Positions 9,660 through 18,427 of a DNA stretch of 61,250 bases are shown one piece after another. The notes under the pieces were generated by a model, which ran no database searches, was not told the DNA's origin, and saw nothing but the letters and a program-made list of their open reading frames with translations. The position numbers were made by a program, and so were the translations under genes. Origin of the DNA: Myxococcales bacterium (GTDB lineage Bacteria > Myxococcota > UBA4151); assembly GCA_002722845.1 (NCBI GenBank), contig PBND01000047.1, positions 1 to 61,250 of the forward strand. Direction: 5' to 3'. Position 1 is the stretch's first letter. Each line of letters opens with the position of its first letter.

Positions 9660-10277
9660 ATGATCGAACAATACCTAAGCCTGTTCGCCCGCTCCATCTT
9701 CGTTGAGAACATGGTGCTCGCCTTCTTCCTGGGCATGTGTTCGTTCCTGGCTGTCTCAAAGCAGGTCAAAACAGCCATCGGCCTGGGCGGCGCTGTGATC
9801 TTCGTGTTGACCCTAGCAACGCCTGTGAACTGGGCCATTAAAACCTATGTGACCAGCCCGGGTGCACTCGCTTTTCTCGGTGATGACTTTAAATCCATCG
9901 ACCTGACCTTCCTCAACTTCATCACCTTCATCGCGGTGATCGCAGCGCTGGTGCAGTTGGTGGAGATGTTCATCGATAAGTTCTCGCCCACGCTCTACCA
10001 AGCACTGGGTATCTTCCTGCCCTTGATCGCAGTGAACTGCTCCATCCTGGGTGCGAGTCTCTTCATGGACGAACGGGACTATGCCTTCGGTGAGTCCGTC
10101 GTGTTCGGCATTGGCAGCGGCGTCGGCTTTGCGCTGGCGATCATCGCCATCGCAGCAATCCGAGAAAAAATTCGTTATTCAAATGTTCCCGACGGACTCC
10201 GGGGGCTTGGAATCACCATGCTCATCACAGGCCTGATGGCGATGGCTTTCATGAGCTTCGCCGGCATCCAACTCTAG
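9660..10277 (+). CDS. nqrE: Na+-NQR subunit E
   Basis: Partner of NqrD: 205 residues and six membrane segments, with the matching cysteines in [12 protein letters not shown] and [12 protein letters not shown] that complete the intramembrane iron-sulfur site. It begins one base after the nqrD stop, and the sequence GGAGG inside the end of nqrD serves as ribosome binding site. Length and motifs are normal for the family; the distinction from RnfA rests on the flanking nqrA and nqrF genes. Confidence 0.96.
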   Translation: MIEQYLSLFARSIFVENMVLAFFLGMCSFLAVSKQVKTAIGLGGAVIFVLTLATPVNWAIKTYVTSPGALAFLGDDFKSIDLTFLNFITFIAVIAALVQLVEMFIDKFSPTLYQALGIFLPLIAVNCSILGASLFMDERDYAFGESVVFGIGSGVGFALAIIAIAAIREKIRYSNVPDGLRGLGITMLITGLMAMAFMSFAGIQL

Positions 10278-10289
10278 AAGGAGACGATC

Positions 10290-11513
10290 ATGGGCTTGCA
10301 AATTATCGTCGCAGTGATCGCCTTCACGGCTGTTGTCCTGGTGATTATCGCCGCCCTCTTGCTGGCGGAAAAGCGCCTGGTGGCTCAGGGCGAACTCACC
10401 ATCAATGTCAACGACGAGAAGGATCTCACGACGGGGGCGGGTGGCAACTTGCTGACCACCCTCTCGGGACAAAAAATCTTTCTACCCAGCGCCTGTGGTG
10501 GCGGCGGAACCTGCGCCATGTGTAAGTGCAAGGTGCTCGAAGGCGGGGGTGAAATTCTCCCCACCGAGACCGGCTACATCACCCGCAAGGAGGCCCAAGA
10601 AGGCTGGCGCCTGGCCTGCCAGGTGAAGATCAAAGAAGACATGAAGATCGAGGTGCCGGAAGAGGTCTTCGGCATTAAGAAGTTCCGCTGCAAAGTGCGG
10701 AGTAACGAGAATGTCGCGACCTTTATCAAGGAGCTTATCCTTGAGATCCAGGATGGTGAGACGCTAGAATTTGAAGCCGGCGGCTACATCCAAATCGACA
10801 TCCCGGAGTACAAAGGGCTTTCGTACCAGAACTTCGACGTAGAGGAAGAGTACCGGGACGAATGGGACCGCTATAACCTTTGGCAGTTTACGGCCAACAA
10901 TGATGAAGACTGCTTCCGGGCCTATTCCATGGCGAACCATCCGGCCGAAGGGCAGATCATCATGCTCAATGTCCGCATCGCCAGCCCTCCCCCGAATCAG
11001 CCCAACGTGCCCCCAGGCATCGCCAGTTCTTATATCTTCGATCTCAAGCCCGGTGACGAGGTCATCGTGAGTGGTCCCTACGGTGAGTTCTTCCAACAAA
11101 AGACCCAGCGAGAGATGTGCTTTATCGGCGGTGGTGCTGGCATGGCGCCCATGCGCAGCCACCTCTTCGACCTCTTCCATACCCAGAAGACAGATCGAAA
11201 GGTAAGCTACTGGTACGGCGCCCGCTCCGTCCGGGAGATGTTCTACGACGACCACTTCAAGGACATCGAGAAAGACTTCCCGAACTTCAAGTACCATGTG
11301 GCCCTGAGCGACCCCCAAGAGGCGGACAACTGGGATGGCTATGTTGGCTTCATCCACCAAGTCTTGCTGGACAACTACCTCAGCAATCATCCGGCCCCAG
11401 AGGACGTCGAGTATTACCTTTGCGGCCCGCCGATGATGAATGCGGCCGTCTTCAAGATGCTGGACGATCTCGGCGTCGACGACGAGATGATCCGCTTCGA
11501 CGACTTCGGCTAG
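10290..11513 (+). CDS. nqrF: Na+-NQR subunit F, NADH dehydrogenase with 2Fe-2S and FAD
   Basis: Electron entry subunit. One N-terminal membrane helix (about 3-24) is followed by a plant-type ferredoxin domain with cysteines at 69, 75, 78 and 110 (C70, C76, C79 and C111 in Vibrio), an FAD-binding barrel with RAYSMANHP, and an NADH domain with [13 protein letters not shown] and a C-terminal CGPPMMN. It oxidises NADH on the cytoplasmic side and sends electrons through the 2Fe-2S cluster to NqrD/E. GGAG lies upstream of the ATG. It is the last gene of the operon; the next gene is convergent 61 bases away with no obvious T-tract terminator between. Confidence 0.97.
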   Translation: MGLQIIVAVIAFTAVVLVIIAALLLAEKRLVAQGELTINVNDEKDLTTGAGGNLLTTLSGQKIFLPSACGGGGTCAMCKCKVLEGGGEILPTETGYITRKEAQEGWRLACQVKIKEDMKIEVPEEVFGIKKFRCKVRSNENVATFIKELILEIQDGETLEFEAGGYIQIDIPEYKGLSYQNFDVEEEYRDEWDRYNLWQFTANNDEDCFRAYSMANHPAEGQIIMLNVRIASPPPNQPNVPPGIASSYIFDLKPGDEVIVSGPYGEFFQQKTQREMCFIGGGAGMAPMRSHLFDLFHTQKTDRKVSYWYGARSVREMFYDDHFKDIEKDFPNFKYHVALSDPQEADNWDGYVGFIHQVLLDNYLSNHPAPEDVEYYLCGPPMMNAAVFKMLDDLGVDDEMIRFDDFG

Positions 11514-11574
11514 CCTGACTTTGACTCGCGGCTGACCCTGCGGGGGCCTAAGGTGTCTCTTTGGCGGTGGCGTC

Positions 11575-12651
11575 TTAGCCTGCGACAGGACCGGCATCAA
11601 CGGGCACAGCTACACCCGTTACGTTCTCCAGCGCCGATTGAAGATCCATGAGCCTTTCGGAATCACTCTTCAAAAGTGGATTCCTTGATTCCTCGGGACT
11701 TGGATCTTCGGGGGGTGGAGCCCCTCTGATGAGTTTAGGGGCCTTGATGGCGTCCAATGGAGAGAGGGCTTTCTTCTCTTCTTTGGCCTGCTTGATCTCG
11801 CTTTGTTCTAACTCCCATGCAGCCTTGGCAGCAGCAACGCTCGTCTCCAAGCCGAAGCTGCTGGAAAGACTGCTGCTGTACGCGCCCAAGGCGAGAAGCA
11901 ACACCAGGGGAATGCCCCAGAGTGAATACTCTCGGGTCTTTCGCAGCGACTCTTTGGGGGAGAGCCCATCGTTCTTGCCCCGCCAAATCATCAAGGCAAC
12001 ACTGAGCAGCATGAGGCAGACCACGCTGATCCAACCCACCTGATGCCCCCCGCTGGATTGGGCCCATAAGGCCTCGACCCTGCCCACCAACATATCCGGT
12101 GCAGCCATGGCAAAAGCCTCGTGAAGCTGCTGCCCGATCACCAGTGCATGCCAGCGCCAGGTGGCGAGCATGGCCATGAACAAACAACTGATAAAGAGAC
12201 GAAGGAGAAGCATCCCCTCGCTTCGATGCCCCGGTCCAGCACCCCGAAGCACCACCGCGACGGCCTGGTCATCGGTCCCTCGATGCCGCGCCACAAGAAA
12301 GAGTCCGAGGGCCACCAACGCAGTGAAGAAGAAGACCAATGCCACACCACCGGCCCCATAGATCTCCGGATGGAGTGCAATACTTAGACCGTTGTGGGCG
12401 AGGGAAGACACTTGGTCGGCATAAGCCTCTGCTGCCGCTTCTTGGACCGCACCCTGCCCCGTAATCCGACCCAGCAAACCGACTGCGTAGGCAGCACACG
12501 GTGCGATGCACCAAAGCCATGGGCGTATCGACTTACCGGAGAGTTGCAGTCCGGCAAGGACGCAAGAGGCGACAAGACTCAGGACAAGGAAGAGGCTGAC
12601 GGCATACATCCAGACCCCGCCCATATTAAAAAACATGCTGAAATCGGACAT
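11575..12651 (-). CDS. Polytopic membrane protein, GRITGQ paralogue 1
   Basis: Not assigned to a named family. The 358-residue product has an N-terminal segment MGGVWMYAVSLFLVLS reminiscent of the start of TolQ/ExbB-like proteins, then about five more membrane segments up to residue 250 and a soluble Pro/Ser-rich C-terminus (about 275-358). Residues 53-105 contain GLLGRITGQ followed by AxxE and PEIYGAGG, shared with the adjacent gene at 12712-13548, so the two are paralogues. The ATG at 12651 has GGGAGG upstream. The pair lies in the minus-strand block dividing nqrF from apbE/nqrM. A small channel or motor-like subunit is possible but the similarity is weak. Confidence 0.75.
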   Translation of the reverse strand: MSDFSMFFNMGGVWMYAVSLFLVLSLVASCVLAGLQLSGKSIRPWLWCIAPCAAYAVGLLGRITGQGAVQEAAAEAYADQVSSLAHNGLSIALHPEIYGAGGVALVFFFTALVALGLFLVARHRGTDDQAVAVVLRGAGPGHRSEGMLLLRLFISCLFMAMLATWRWHALVIGQQLHEAFAMAAPDMLVGRVEALWAQSSGGHQVGWISVVCLMLLSVALMIWRGKNDGLSPKESLRKTREYSLWGIPLVLLLALGAYSSSLSSSFGLETSVAAAKAAWELEQSEIKQAKEEKKALSPLDAIKAPKLIRGAPPPEDPSPEESRNPLLKSDSERLMDLQSALENVTGVAVPVDAGPVAG

Positions 12652-12711
12652 CGCTCGTGTCCTCCCTCAGGCGAGTCTCCCCGAAAAAATGCTCGATTCA
12701 AAGAAATACGC

Positions 12712-13548
12712 CTAGGGCTGGGGCGCTCCATGCCCAGGATCATGGGGCTTTTGACCTTCCGGTGACTCAGCCCCCAGGCGAGCGGCAGCAGCCGGTCGAT
12801 GATCCAGACCGAAGGCTAGATCTCGCCGGTCTGCGATATCAGCCATGCCCAACACCGCGATGAGCATCACCAGGCTGATCACGGCATTCTTCGTGCGACG
12901 CAGTGGCCAAAGAACCCGGGCTCGATGCAGTAAAAATCCCCCCATACCAAGCATCACCAGCAGGGCCATGCCACCCCCCAACTGGATCTGAGCCTCCAGG
13001 CGCAGCGCGACCTCCACCTGCTCGACTCGAACTGCTGGGTCCTCGGCAACGAATGCATCGTGGACCCAAATCCGGCTTTGGAGGGCGAGAAAACGCCAGG
13101 TCGCAAGGACCACGTAGAAGGCTAAGGCAGCGATCAACCAGAGCAGGGAGCGGTCCAGCGTCTCGCCGATCTCCGGCTGGCGACGTCGATACAACAGGAG
13201 AGCGGCGGCCAAAAGGATCATGCCCACGAAGACAAAAACGAGACTACCTGCAGCAGCCAACTCGGGAATCATCGTCAAGGGCAGAGCCTGGTGGCTCGCT
13301 TCAACCAACTTGTCCGGTGGCGCTTGCTTGAGGCCCTCCCAGATGGCGGCCTGCCCGGTGATCCGGCCAAAGCCGCCGAGAAGGTAGGTCAAACAGGGCG
13401 CAATCAACCAAAGACAGGTGGGATCAAGGGCACCTCGCCGTCCGCGCCAGGCCAAAACAAGAGGCAGCACCGGCGATAAAACCAACAAGAAGAGAAGAGG
13501 TGCTAGACTTCCGACCACAAACGGATGCTCCGAAACCCATCGACCCAA
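12712..13548 (-). CDS. Polytopic membrane protein, GRITGQ paralogue 2
   Basis: A 278-residue membrane protein with about six hydrophobic segments. It shares with its downstream neighbour an N-terminal WLIAPCLTYLLGGFGRITGQ element, the following acidic helix, the PELAAAG motif and a later ATWRF/ATWRW segment, so it is the shorter member of a tandem pair. The start is a TTG four bases after the stop of the BtuF-like gene with no clear ribosome binding site, suggesting translational coupling; the start is uncertain. The C-terminal tail is short and ends in a His/Pro/Gly-rich stretch. Function unknown. Confidence 0.72.
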   Translation of the reverse strand: MGRWVSEHPFVVGSLAPLLFLLVLSPVLPLVLAWRGRRGALDPTCLWLIAPCLTYLLGGFGRITGQAAIWEGLKQAPPDKLVEASHQALPLTMIPELAAAGSLVFVFVGMILLAAALLLYRRRQPEIGETLDRSLLWLIAALAFYVVLATWRFLALQSRIWVHDAFVAEDPAVRVEQVEVALRLEAQIQLGGGMALLVMLGMGGFLLHRARVLWPLRRTKNAVISLVMLIAVLGMADIADRRDLAFGLDHRPAAAARLGAESPEGQKPHDPGHGAPQP

Positions 13549-13551
13549 GGC

Positions 13552-14352
13552 CTAGTCGGAAGGACTTAATCCCTCAAGTAGGCAATCGAGTCCGGCCGTC
13601 AAACACGCGGGGCCTGGCTGGAGAATGAGCTCCGATGGCACTTCGTGAAGTCGATTACCTTTCACGGCCGGCAAGGAATCAAAGCCCGATCGTTGCCGAA
13701 ATGCGCTGGCGTCAAAAGGTTTGCCGCACCAAGAGGCGAAAACCACCTCGGGCTGAGCGCTGATCACCTCCTCGGGCTGCACAAAGCGCTCTTTGGCCAA
13801 CTTCCCGCTGGCTCGGTCGCGAAACACATCCTGCCCGCCGGCGATCTCGATCAATTCACTCACCCATTGAATGCCAGCGATCATGGGCTCATCCCACTCC
13901 TCGAAATAAACCCGCGGCCTGTGACTTCGCTTGACCGTCTCATTCTGCACGGAATCCAAGCGCTTTAAATAGGTATCGCAAAGGGCCTGGGCTTCATGCT
14001 GACGCCCCACCAGCGATCCGATGGCTCGAATGACCTCGAGGATTTCCTGGATGCTGCGCTGATTGAAGATGAGTACCTGCTGATTGGCGGCGATCAACTT
14101 CTTCGCCAAATCCGCTTGGATATCGGAGAAGCCGATGACGAGATCGGGCTGAAGCGCGCAAATCTTCTGCACACTGCCGTCGATAAAGGCGCTCACCACG
14201 GGTTTTTCAGCTTTCGCCTCAGGAGGACGAACGGTGTACGCACTGATCCCGACCACACGATCGCCCTCACCTAAAGCGTAGAGAATCTCGGTGGGCTCCT
14301 CAGTGAGACACACGATACGCTGGGGTCCGCGGGGACTGCTCAAAGTCTTCAT
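13552..14352 (-). CDS. BtuF-like cobalamin/metal-chelate receptor without signal peptide
   Basis: The protein has the helical-backbone metal-receptor fold of periplasmic binding proteins for cobalamin and siderophores: RIVCLTEEPTEILYALGEGDRVVGIS at the start (quoted in parts: CLTEEPTEILYALG), LQPDLVIGFSDIQ, and EEVISAQPEVVFASWCG near the C-terminus. I chose the ATG at 14352 (266 residues); a TTG at 14394 would add 14 residues and overlap the preceding gene. Neither start gives a signal peptide, which fits the cytosolic BtuF-like subgroup found in many bacteria rather than a transporter component. No permease or ATPase of a cobalamin ABC system lies nearby. Ligand unproven. Confidence 0.8.
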   Translation of the reverse strand: MKTLSSPRGPQRIVCLTEEPTEILYALGEGDRVVGISAYTVRPPEAKAEKPVVSAFIDGSVQKICALQPDLVIGFSDIQADLAKKLIAANQQVLIFNQRSIQEILEVIRAIGSLVGRQHEAQALCDTYLKRLDSVQNETVKRSHRPRVYFEEWDEPMIAGIQWVSELIEIAGGQDVFRDRASGKLAKERFVQPEEVISAQPEVVFASWCGKPFDASAFRQRSGFDSLPAVKGNRLHEVPSELILQPGPACLTAGLDCLLEGLSPSD

Positions 14353-14371
14353 GACGAAAAATGATTCATAA

Positions 14372-16978
14372 TTAGGGAGCGCAGCCCCGCTCAATCACCT
14401 GACCTTCATAGTCGAAACAACGATAGGTCAGCCCGGCGGTGTTTTCGATGTGGGGTGAGAGGCTCGCCTCAAGACGAACCTCTTCGATTCCATCACCATT
14501 GAGATCCACCAGATCGATGGCTCGGGGGATCAGGCTCGAACTGACGGGAATCCGCCACGTGTCGAGCGGGACGCAACTGCCATCCCAATTCCAGTAGCCA
14601 GGAACATAGTGAAGGGGCTCATCCCCCGGGCTCCGCCTGTTGAGAAAAAAGCGCAACGTCATGACGAGATAGTCGAGATCGAGCAAGTCGCTCGGTGGTC
14701 TACGTCCACCACTCCAGTCGCCCTCAGGGCAAAGGCTGAACCCAAGCAGATTATTTTCCACCGCAATGTGGTTCTGATCATCCGCAGCCTGAGCCCACCA
14801 CTGCTCCGAAGGGTTCCAAATGGAGCTGACGGGCAGCGCAAAAATCCAGCCTGCTTTGCTTCCTAAGGTCACAGACCCCGCCAGTTGATTCCAATAGTGG
14901 GCAACCAAGTCCTGGCTGTCCTCAGCGAAGTCATTGAAGGGCAGACAGCGACTCACAGCCTCTTCGCCGTCCAGCAGAGGTGGAGGCCCAGCATCATGAC
15001 AGCGTCGCTCTGGGTCTGTGGGCAGACAGCGATCGAAACTGCTGGCTCGAAGGGCTGGAAACGAAGGTAAGGCATGGCACCGAAAACCCGTGGCATCGCC
15101 GAGGCGCGCTGGAGGTGCCTCAAGAGTGCGCCCACAGACTTCCTGGCGGCTACAGTCAGCCTGCCGGGTGCAGGGCCGGCCGTAAAACCGGCCTGGCGGG
15201 GTGGTCACACAGAGTCCCCCTTCAAGCTCACCGCTTTGAGTGAGGCCATACAATGCAGTCATGTAGCGCCCCGCAAAGAACACGATGTCGCCAATACCAT
15301 TGATTTCATGATTCAAGCGATTTTGACCGCTGCTGGGCTGAGAGGCTGTTCGGTGGGCCCAGTGGTTGTAGGCCTTCATCATCGGCCTGACTTCCAACGT
15401 GTCTGTCGAGTACTTTTGGCCAAAGAGATAAGTCTGGGTAGTCAAAACATTGTCCGCACCCCAATAGTCAGCGGTGGTCAACAGTTGGTCGTTCGCCGTG
15501 GCCACCAATTCGTTTGACGACCCATCGGTTGTGAAGGTGAGCCAGAACGATCCATCTTTTTGGTAGAGTTCTTGGCGTCGGTCCCCCTCACCGAGCCGCC
15601 GATCCACAATCAAACCGGAAGCCATCCCAGTAAACCGCTCACTTCCCGAGATGGGATGAGAGATCGGCACCCGACTGTAACGAGCGGCTTGACCATTGGT
15701 CCCATCCTCCACTGCAAAAAGCGTCTCTTGATTGGCATCGACCGCGTGGAGACGATCGGCGATGTTCAACGTGCCCTGTACCCCATCACAGCGATCCCCC
15801 ACACCATCCTGATCACGATCCTGCCCTTCGTCGGCTTTGTTCGGGCAAAGATCACTACGATCAGGCCAATGATCACCGTCGCTGTCTGCGACCCTACCTG
15901 CGGGCAAACTCAGCACTCGGGGGCGAGCATCCGAATCCACCGAGGGAAAAGCATTGGGTTCAGGAAATCCATTGATGCTGTGCCAATTGAGCAGTTCAAT
16001 GGAGCCTGTGCTCCGACCTTGGATTCGGAACCAACTAAACAGCGGCGACCGCGCCCGAATCTTCAACTCGTGTCGGCCTGGCGGCAATTGGAACTGGGCA
16101 GGAGAATCAAAATCCAAGGACTGCTCCCGCATTTCACCATTGATCTCGATCCGCAGCGTGGTTCCGTCCTCTGGCGCCTCGGGCCTGACCATCAACTTCA
16201 CCTGAAATTCGGTGGCCTCGGACAAGTTCAAGCCCATCGCCCGCCCGAGAAAGCGCTCGGCACTGGCACCCGATTGCGGGTTCACATGAGCAGCATGGGG
16301 CAAAGCACGCCGCCAAATACTCACCAGGGTGGTATTACCCAGTTGAGCCGCCAAAACACTGCCCATCAAACCGGTGACAAAGTCGCTGACGATAAAGTTT
16401 CGGGTCTCCTCCATGATCAAACCATGTTGCGCCGCGGCGAAAACTCCAAAACTGTCTCGTGTGTCGAGAACGCCCCGTCGAGCGGCCACCTCAACCAACC
16501 CTTCGAGATAATCGCCGCCGACCCACGCCCTTTGATCCAGTCGAAAGAATGGGCTTTCCCGCCTTAACTTCTGCAAGCTGACCTCACCGGGCCAACCGAC
16601 CTCCGCAAACCGAAAGGCAGCAAAACCCGACTCGTGAACCACCAGTTGTTGCTCGCCCCCATCCATCTTCACCCAACCGGATTCACGCTCGGTCACGGTC
16701 CAGTCGGCTCCCAGTCCGAGACCGCCAGCACGAATGGGAACCTCTAACTTCATCCAGTGAATGTAGCCGCCATCACCCAGCAGCTCGGGGCTTCGTAAGT
16801 GCTCGACGAAAACATCTGCCGAACTGCTCTCGATGCAGGCGGCGGCAAGACACTGAGGGCGGTCAAGAGGGCAGTCGGCGTGGGCCTCACATTCCCCCGA
16901 GACCGGGGGAGACTCCGGCAAAAGGTCCGGCAAGGGTCCGCTGCAAGCGATGAAAAGGACGAGGAGGCTGCGTTTCAT
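14372..16978 (-). CDS. Large secreted lipoprotein with thrombospondin type 3 repeats
   Basis: An 868-residue putative lipoprotein: the ATG at 16978 gives MKRSLLVLFIAC with a lipobox-like cysteine at residue 12, and I prefer it to a start at 17179, which would add 67 non-signal residues and overlap apbE. A CxxxxDCPLDRPQC motif near residue 30 and a second CTRQADCSRQEVC motif are the small disulfide elements common in Myxococcota exported proteins. Residues about 365-400 carry DSDGDHWPDRSD and DRDQDGVGDRCDG, calcium-binding thrombospondin type 3 repeats. The middle holds a probable beta-sandwich. No catalytic motif was recognised. The gene is divergent from apbE. Confidence 0.8.
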   Translation of the reverse strand: MKRSLLVLFIACSGPLPDLLPESPPVSGECEAHADCPLDRPQCLAAACIESSSADVFVEHLRSPELLGDGGYIHWMKLEVPIRAGGLGLGADWTVTERESGWVKMDGGEQQLVVHESGFAAFRFAEVGWPGEVSLQKLRRESPFFRLDQRAWVGGDYLEGLVEVAARRGVLDTRDSFGVFAAAQHGLIMEETRNFIVSDFVTGLMGSVLAAQLGNTTLVSIWRRALPHAAHVNPQSGASAERFLGRAMGLNLSEATEFQVKLMVRPEAPEDGTTLRIEINGEMREQSLDFDSPAQFQLPPGRHELKIRARSPLFSWFRIQGRSTGSIELLNWHSINGFPEPNAFPSVDSDARPRVLSLPAGRVADSDGDHWPDRSDLCPNKADEGQDRDQDGVGDRCDGVQGTLNIADRLHAVDANQETLFAVEDGTNGQAARYSRVPISHPISGSERFTGMASGLIVDRRLGEGDRRQELYQKDGSFWLTFTTDGSSNELVATANDQLLTTADYWGADNVLTTQTYLFGQKYSTDTLEVRPMMKAYNHWAHRTASQPSSGQNRLNHEINGIGDIVFFAGRYMTALYGLTQSGELEGGLCVTTPPGRFYGRPCTRQADCSRQEVCGRTLEAPPARLGDATGFRCHALPSFPALRASSFDRCLPTDPERRCHDAGPPPLLDGEEAVSRCLPFNDFAEDSQDLVAHYWNQLAGSVTLGSKAGWIFALPVSSIWNPSEQWWAQAADDQNHIAVENNLLGFSLCPEGDWSGGRRPPSDLLDLDYLVMTLRFFLNRRSPGDEPLHYVPGYWNWDGSCVPLDTWRIPVSSSLIPRAIDLVDLNGDGIEEVRLEASLSPHIENTAGLTYRCFDYEGQVIERGCAP

Positions 16979-17079
16979 GTCAGGGTGAACGTAGCGAGAA
17001 AAGCGATGGTCGACCAGATTCCCGCCTTGACCTACCCCCACGGCATCCCGATGGTGGCGCCCCTGGGAGGGAGCTTTCC

Positions 17080-18126
17080 ATGCGCGCCTTTTTCCTTCTT
17101 TCCCTCCTTGCTGCTTGCAGCCCAAGTTCGTCGACTCAGCAGCCATCAAGTGGGGCAAGTGAACTAAGTGGAACCACACTCATCCTCAGCGGCAAAGCCC
17201 TCGGGACCCAGTGGAACGTGAAACTTCTCGGCCTGTCACCCGCGGACAAGGCAAGGGCGCAACAAGGCATCGAGACAGTCCTCGAACGCATCAATGACGA
17301 GATGAGCACATGGAAGAAGGACAGTAAGCTCAATGGCTTCAACGAGCGTACCGACTATGCCTATACCTTTTCTCCTGAGACAGCGGCGGTCATCGAACAG
17401 GCCCTGCACGTGGCCCGTGAGACTGGTGGTGCCTTCGATCCGACCGTCGGTCCCCTGGTGGCCCTGTGGGGTTTCGGTGCGAACGCAGCCAAAGAGGGCC
17501 CCAGCGAGGCTGAGTTAAAGGAGGCCCAATCCAAGGTGGGCTATCACCACCTGCTCTGGGTGGGCCCTCACCAACTCCAAGGGGCAGTAATGGGCATGAA
17601 GCTGGACCTGAGCGCCAACGCGAAGGGCTATGCGGTCGACGCCGTCACCTTGGCCATGAAACGACTCGGCGCCCACAGCGGCCTGGTAGAAATCGGTGGC
17701 GAAGTGCGGGCCTGGGGGCAACGACCTGGCGGTGGCCCCTGGCGACTGGCCATCGAGACCCCCAACGACCAAGCCGCGCCCGGCCAGGCCGCTTCGGCGG
17801 TGGCCGAGCTCAATGGTTTGTCCATGGCGACGAGTGGTGATTACCGCCAGTTTCGCATGGAAGGCGATAAGCGTATCAGTCACACCATCGACCCCCGCAC
17901 AGGCAAGCCCATCGGGCACACCCTCGCCTCAGTCACCGTCTTTGCGCCGACCTGTATCGATGCTGACGCTTACGCCACCGCCCTCATGGTGCTGGGCCCC
18001 GAAGCAGGTATGGATTACGTCAATGGTCACCCCCAGTTGGAGGCGCTGATGATCTTGCGCAATAAAGAGGGCTTTGAACTGCGTTATAGCGAGCATGCGA
18101 AAGCCCATCTGGCCGGAACCCTCTGA
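17080..18126 (+). CDS. apbE: FAD:protein FMN transferase (ApbE), lipoprotein
   Basis: ApbE transfers FMN from FAD to a threonine in SGAT-type motifs, here expected to be NqrB Thr229 and NqrC Thr222. The 348-residue protein begins with a lipoprotein signal (MRAFFLLSLLAAC, cysteine at 13), so it acts at the outer face of the membrane. Family landmarks are ALGTQWNVKL, FDPTVGPLVALWGFG, LDLSANAKGYAVD, the GEVRAWG strand and ISHTIDPRTGKP near residue 270, with Mg2+-binding acidic residues. GGGAGGGAG precedes the ATG. nqrM follows 51 bases later. Its separation from nqrF by about 5.5 kb of opposite-strand genes is unusual. Confidence 0.95.
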   Translation: MRAFFLLSLLAACSPSSSTQQPSSGASELSGTTLILSGKALGTQWNVKLLGLSPADKARAQQGIETVLERINDEMSTWKKDSKLNGFNERTDYAYTFSPETAAVIEQALHVARETGGAFDPTVGPLVALWGFGANAAKEGPSEAELKEAQSKVGYHHLLWVGPHQLQGAVMGMKLDLSANAKGYAVDAVTLAMKRLGAHSGLVEIGGEVRAWGQRPGGGPWRLAIETPNDQAAPGQAASAVAELNGLSMATSGDYRQFRMEGDKRISHTIDPRTGKPIGHTLASVTVFAPTCIDADAYATALMVLGPEAGMDYVNGHPQLEALMILRNKEGFELRYSEHAKAHLAGTL

Positions 18127-18177
18127 TAGCGTTCACAAGGGCTTTGTGTTAATCGAAGGTCGTTAGCGGGAGACGCC

Positions 18178-18420
18178 ATGGCTACGATCCTTGTCACCAC
18201 GGGATTTTTTGCCCTCTTCATCGCGGCCATGAGCATTGGCCTGATCGTGAAGGGTAAGATCCTGAAGGGTTCCTGCGGCAGCGTTCAACCCCTCGCCGAA
18301 CAAACTGGTTTCGAGTGCGGACTCTGCGTCAAAAAAGACAACGATGTCTGCCCGACCGACAACCCTCTGGTCGCCGTGGCCACCATTGGGAACCCCAACC
18401 GAACCCTGCGGGAGCGCTAG
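18178..18420 (+). CDS. nqrM: NQR maturation protein NqrM
   Basis: A short protein (80 residues) with one N-terminal membrane helix (about residues 5-25) followed by KGSCGS and three further cysteines; Cys33, Cys47, Cys50 and Cys58 match the four conserved cysteines of NqrM (DUF539). NqrM is required to deliver iron to the NqrD/NqrE centre, and without it NQR is inactive. GGGAG precedes the ATG. The gene runs into amgK with a seven-base gap, so the maturation and cell-wall genes are probably one transcript. Confidence 0.93.
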   Translation: MATILVTTGFFALFIAAMSIGLIVKGKILKGSCGSVQPLAEQTGFECGLCVKKDNDVCPTDNPLVAVATIGNPNRTLRER

Positions 18421-18427
18421 ACGCAAC

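Noticed and set aside
15560-16567. Plus-strand ORF of 335 residues opposite the TSP3 lipoprotein
   Set aside because: Antisense shadow; the minus frame holds a signal peptide and TSP3 repeats.
16979-17179. Longer start for the TSP3 lipoprotein (17179)
   Set aside because: The added 67 residues are not a signal peptide and overlap apbE; ATG 16978 gives a lipobox.
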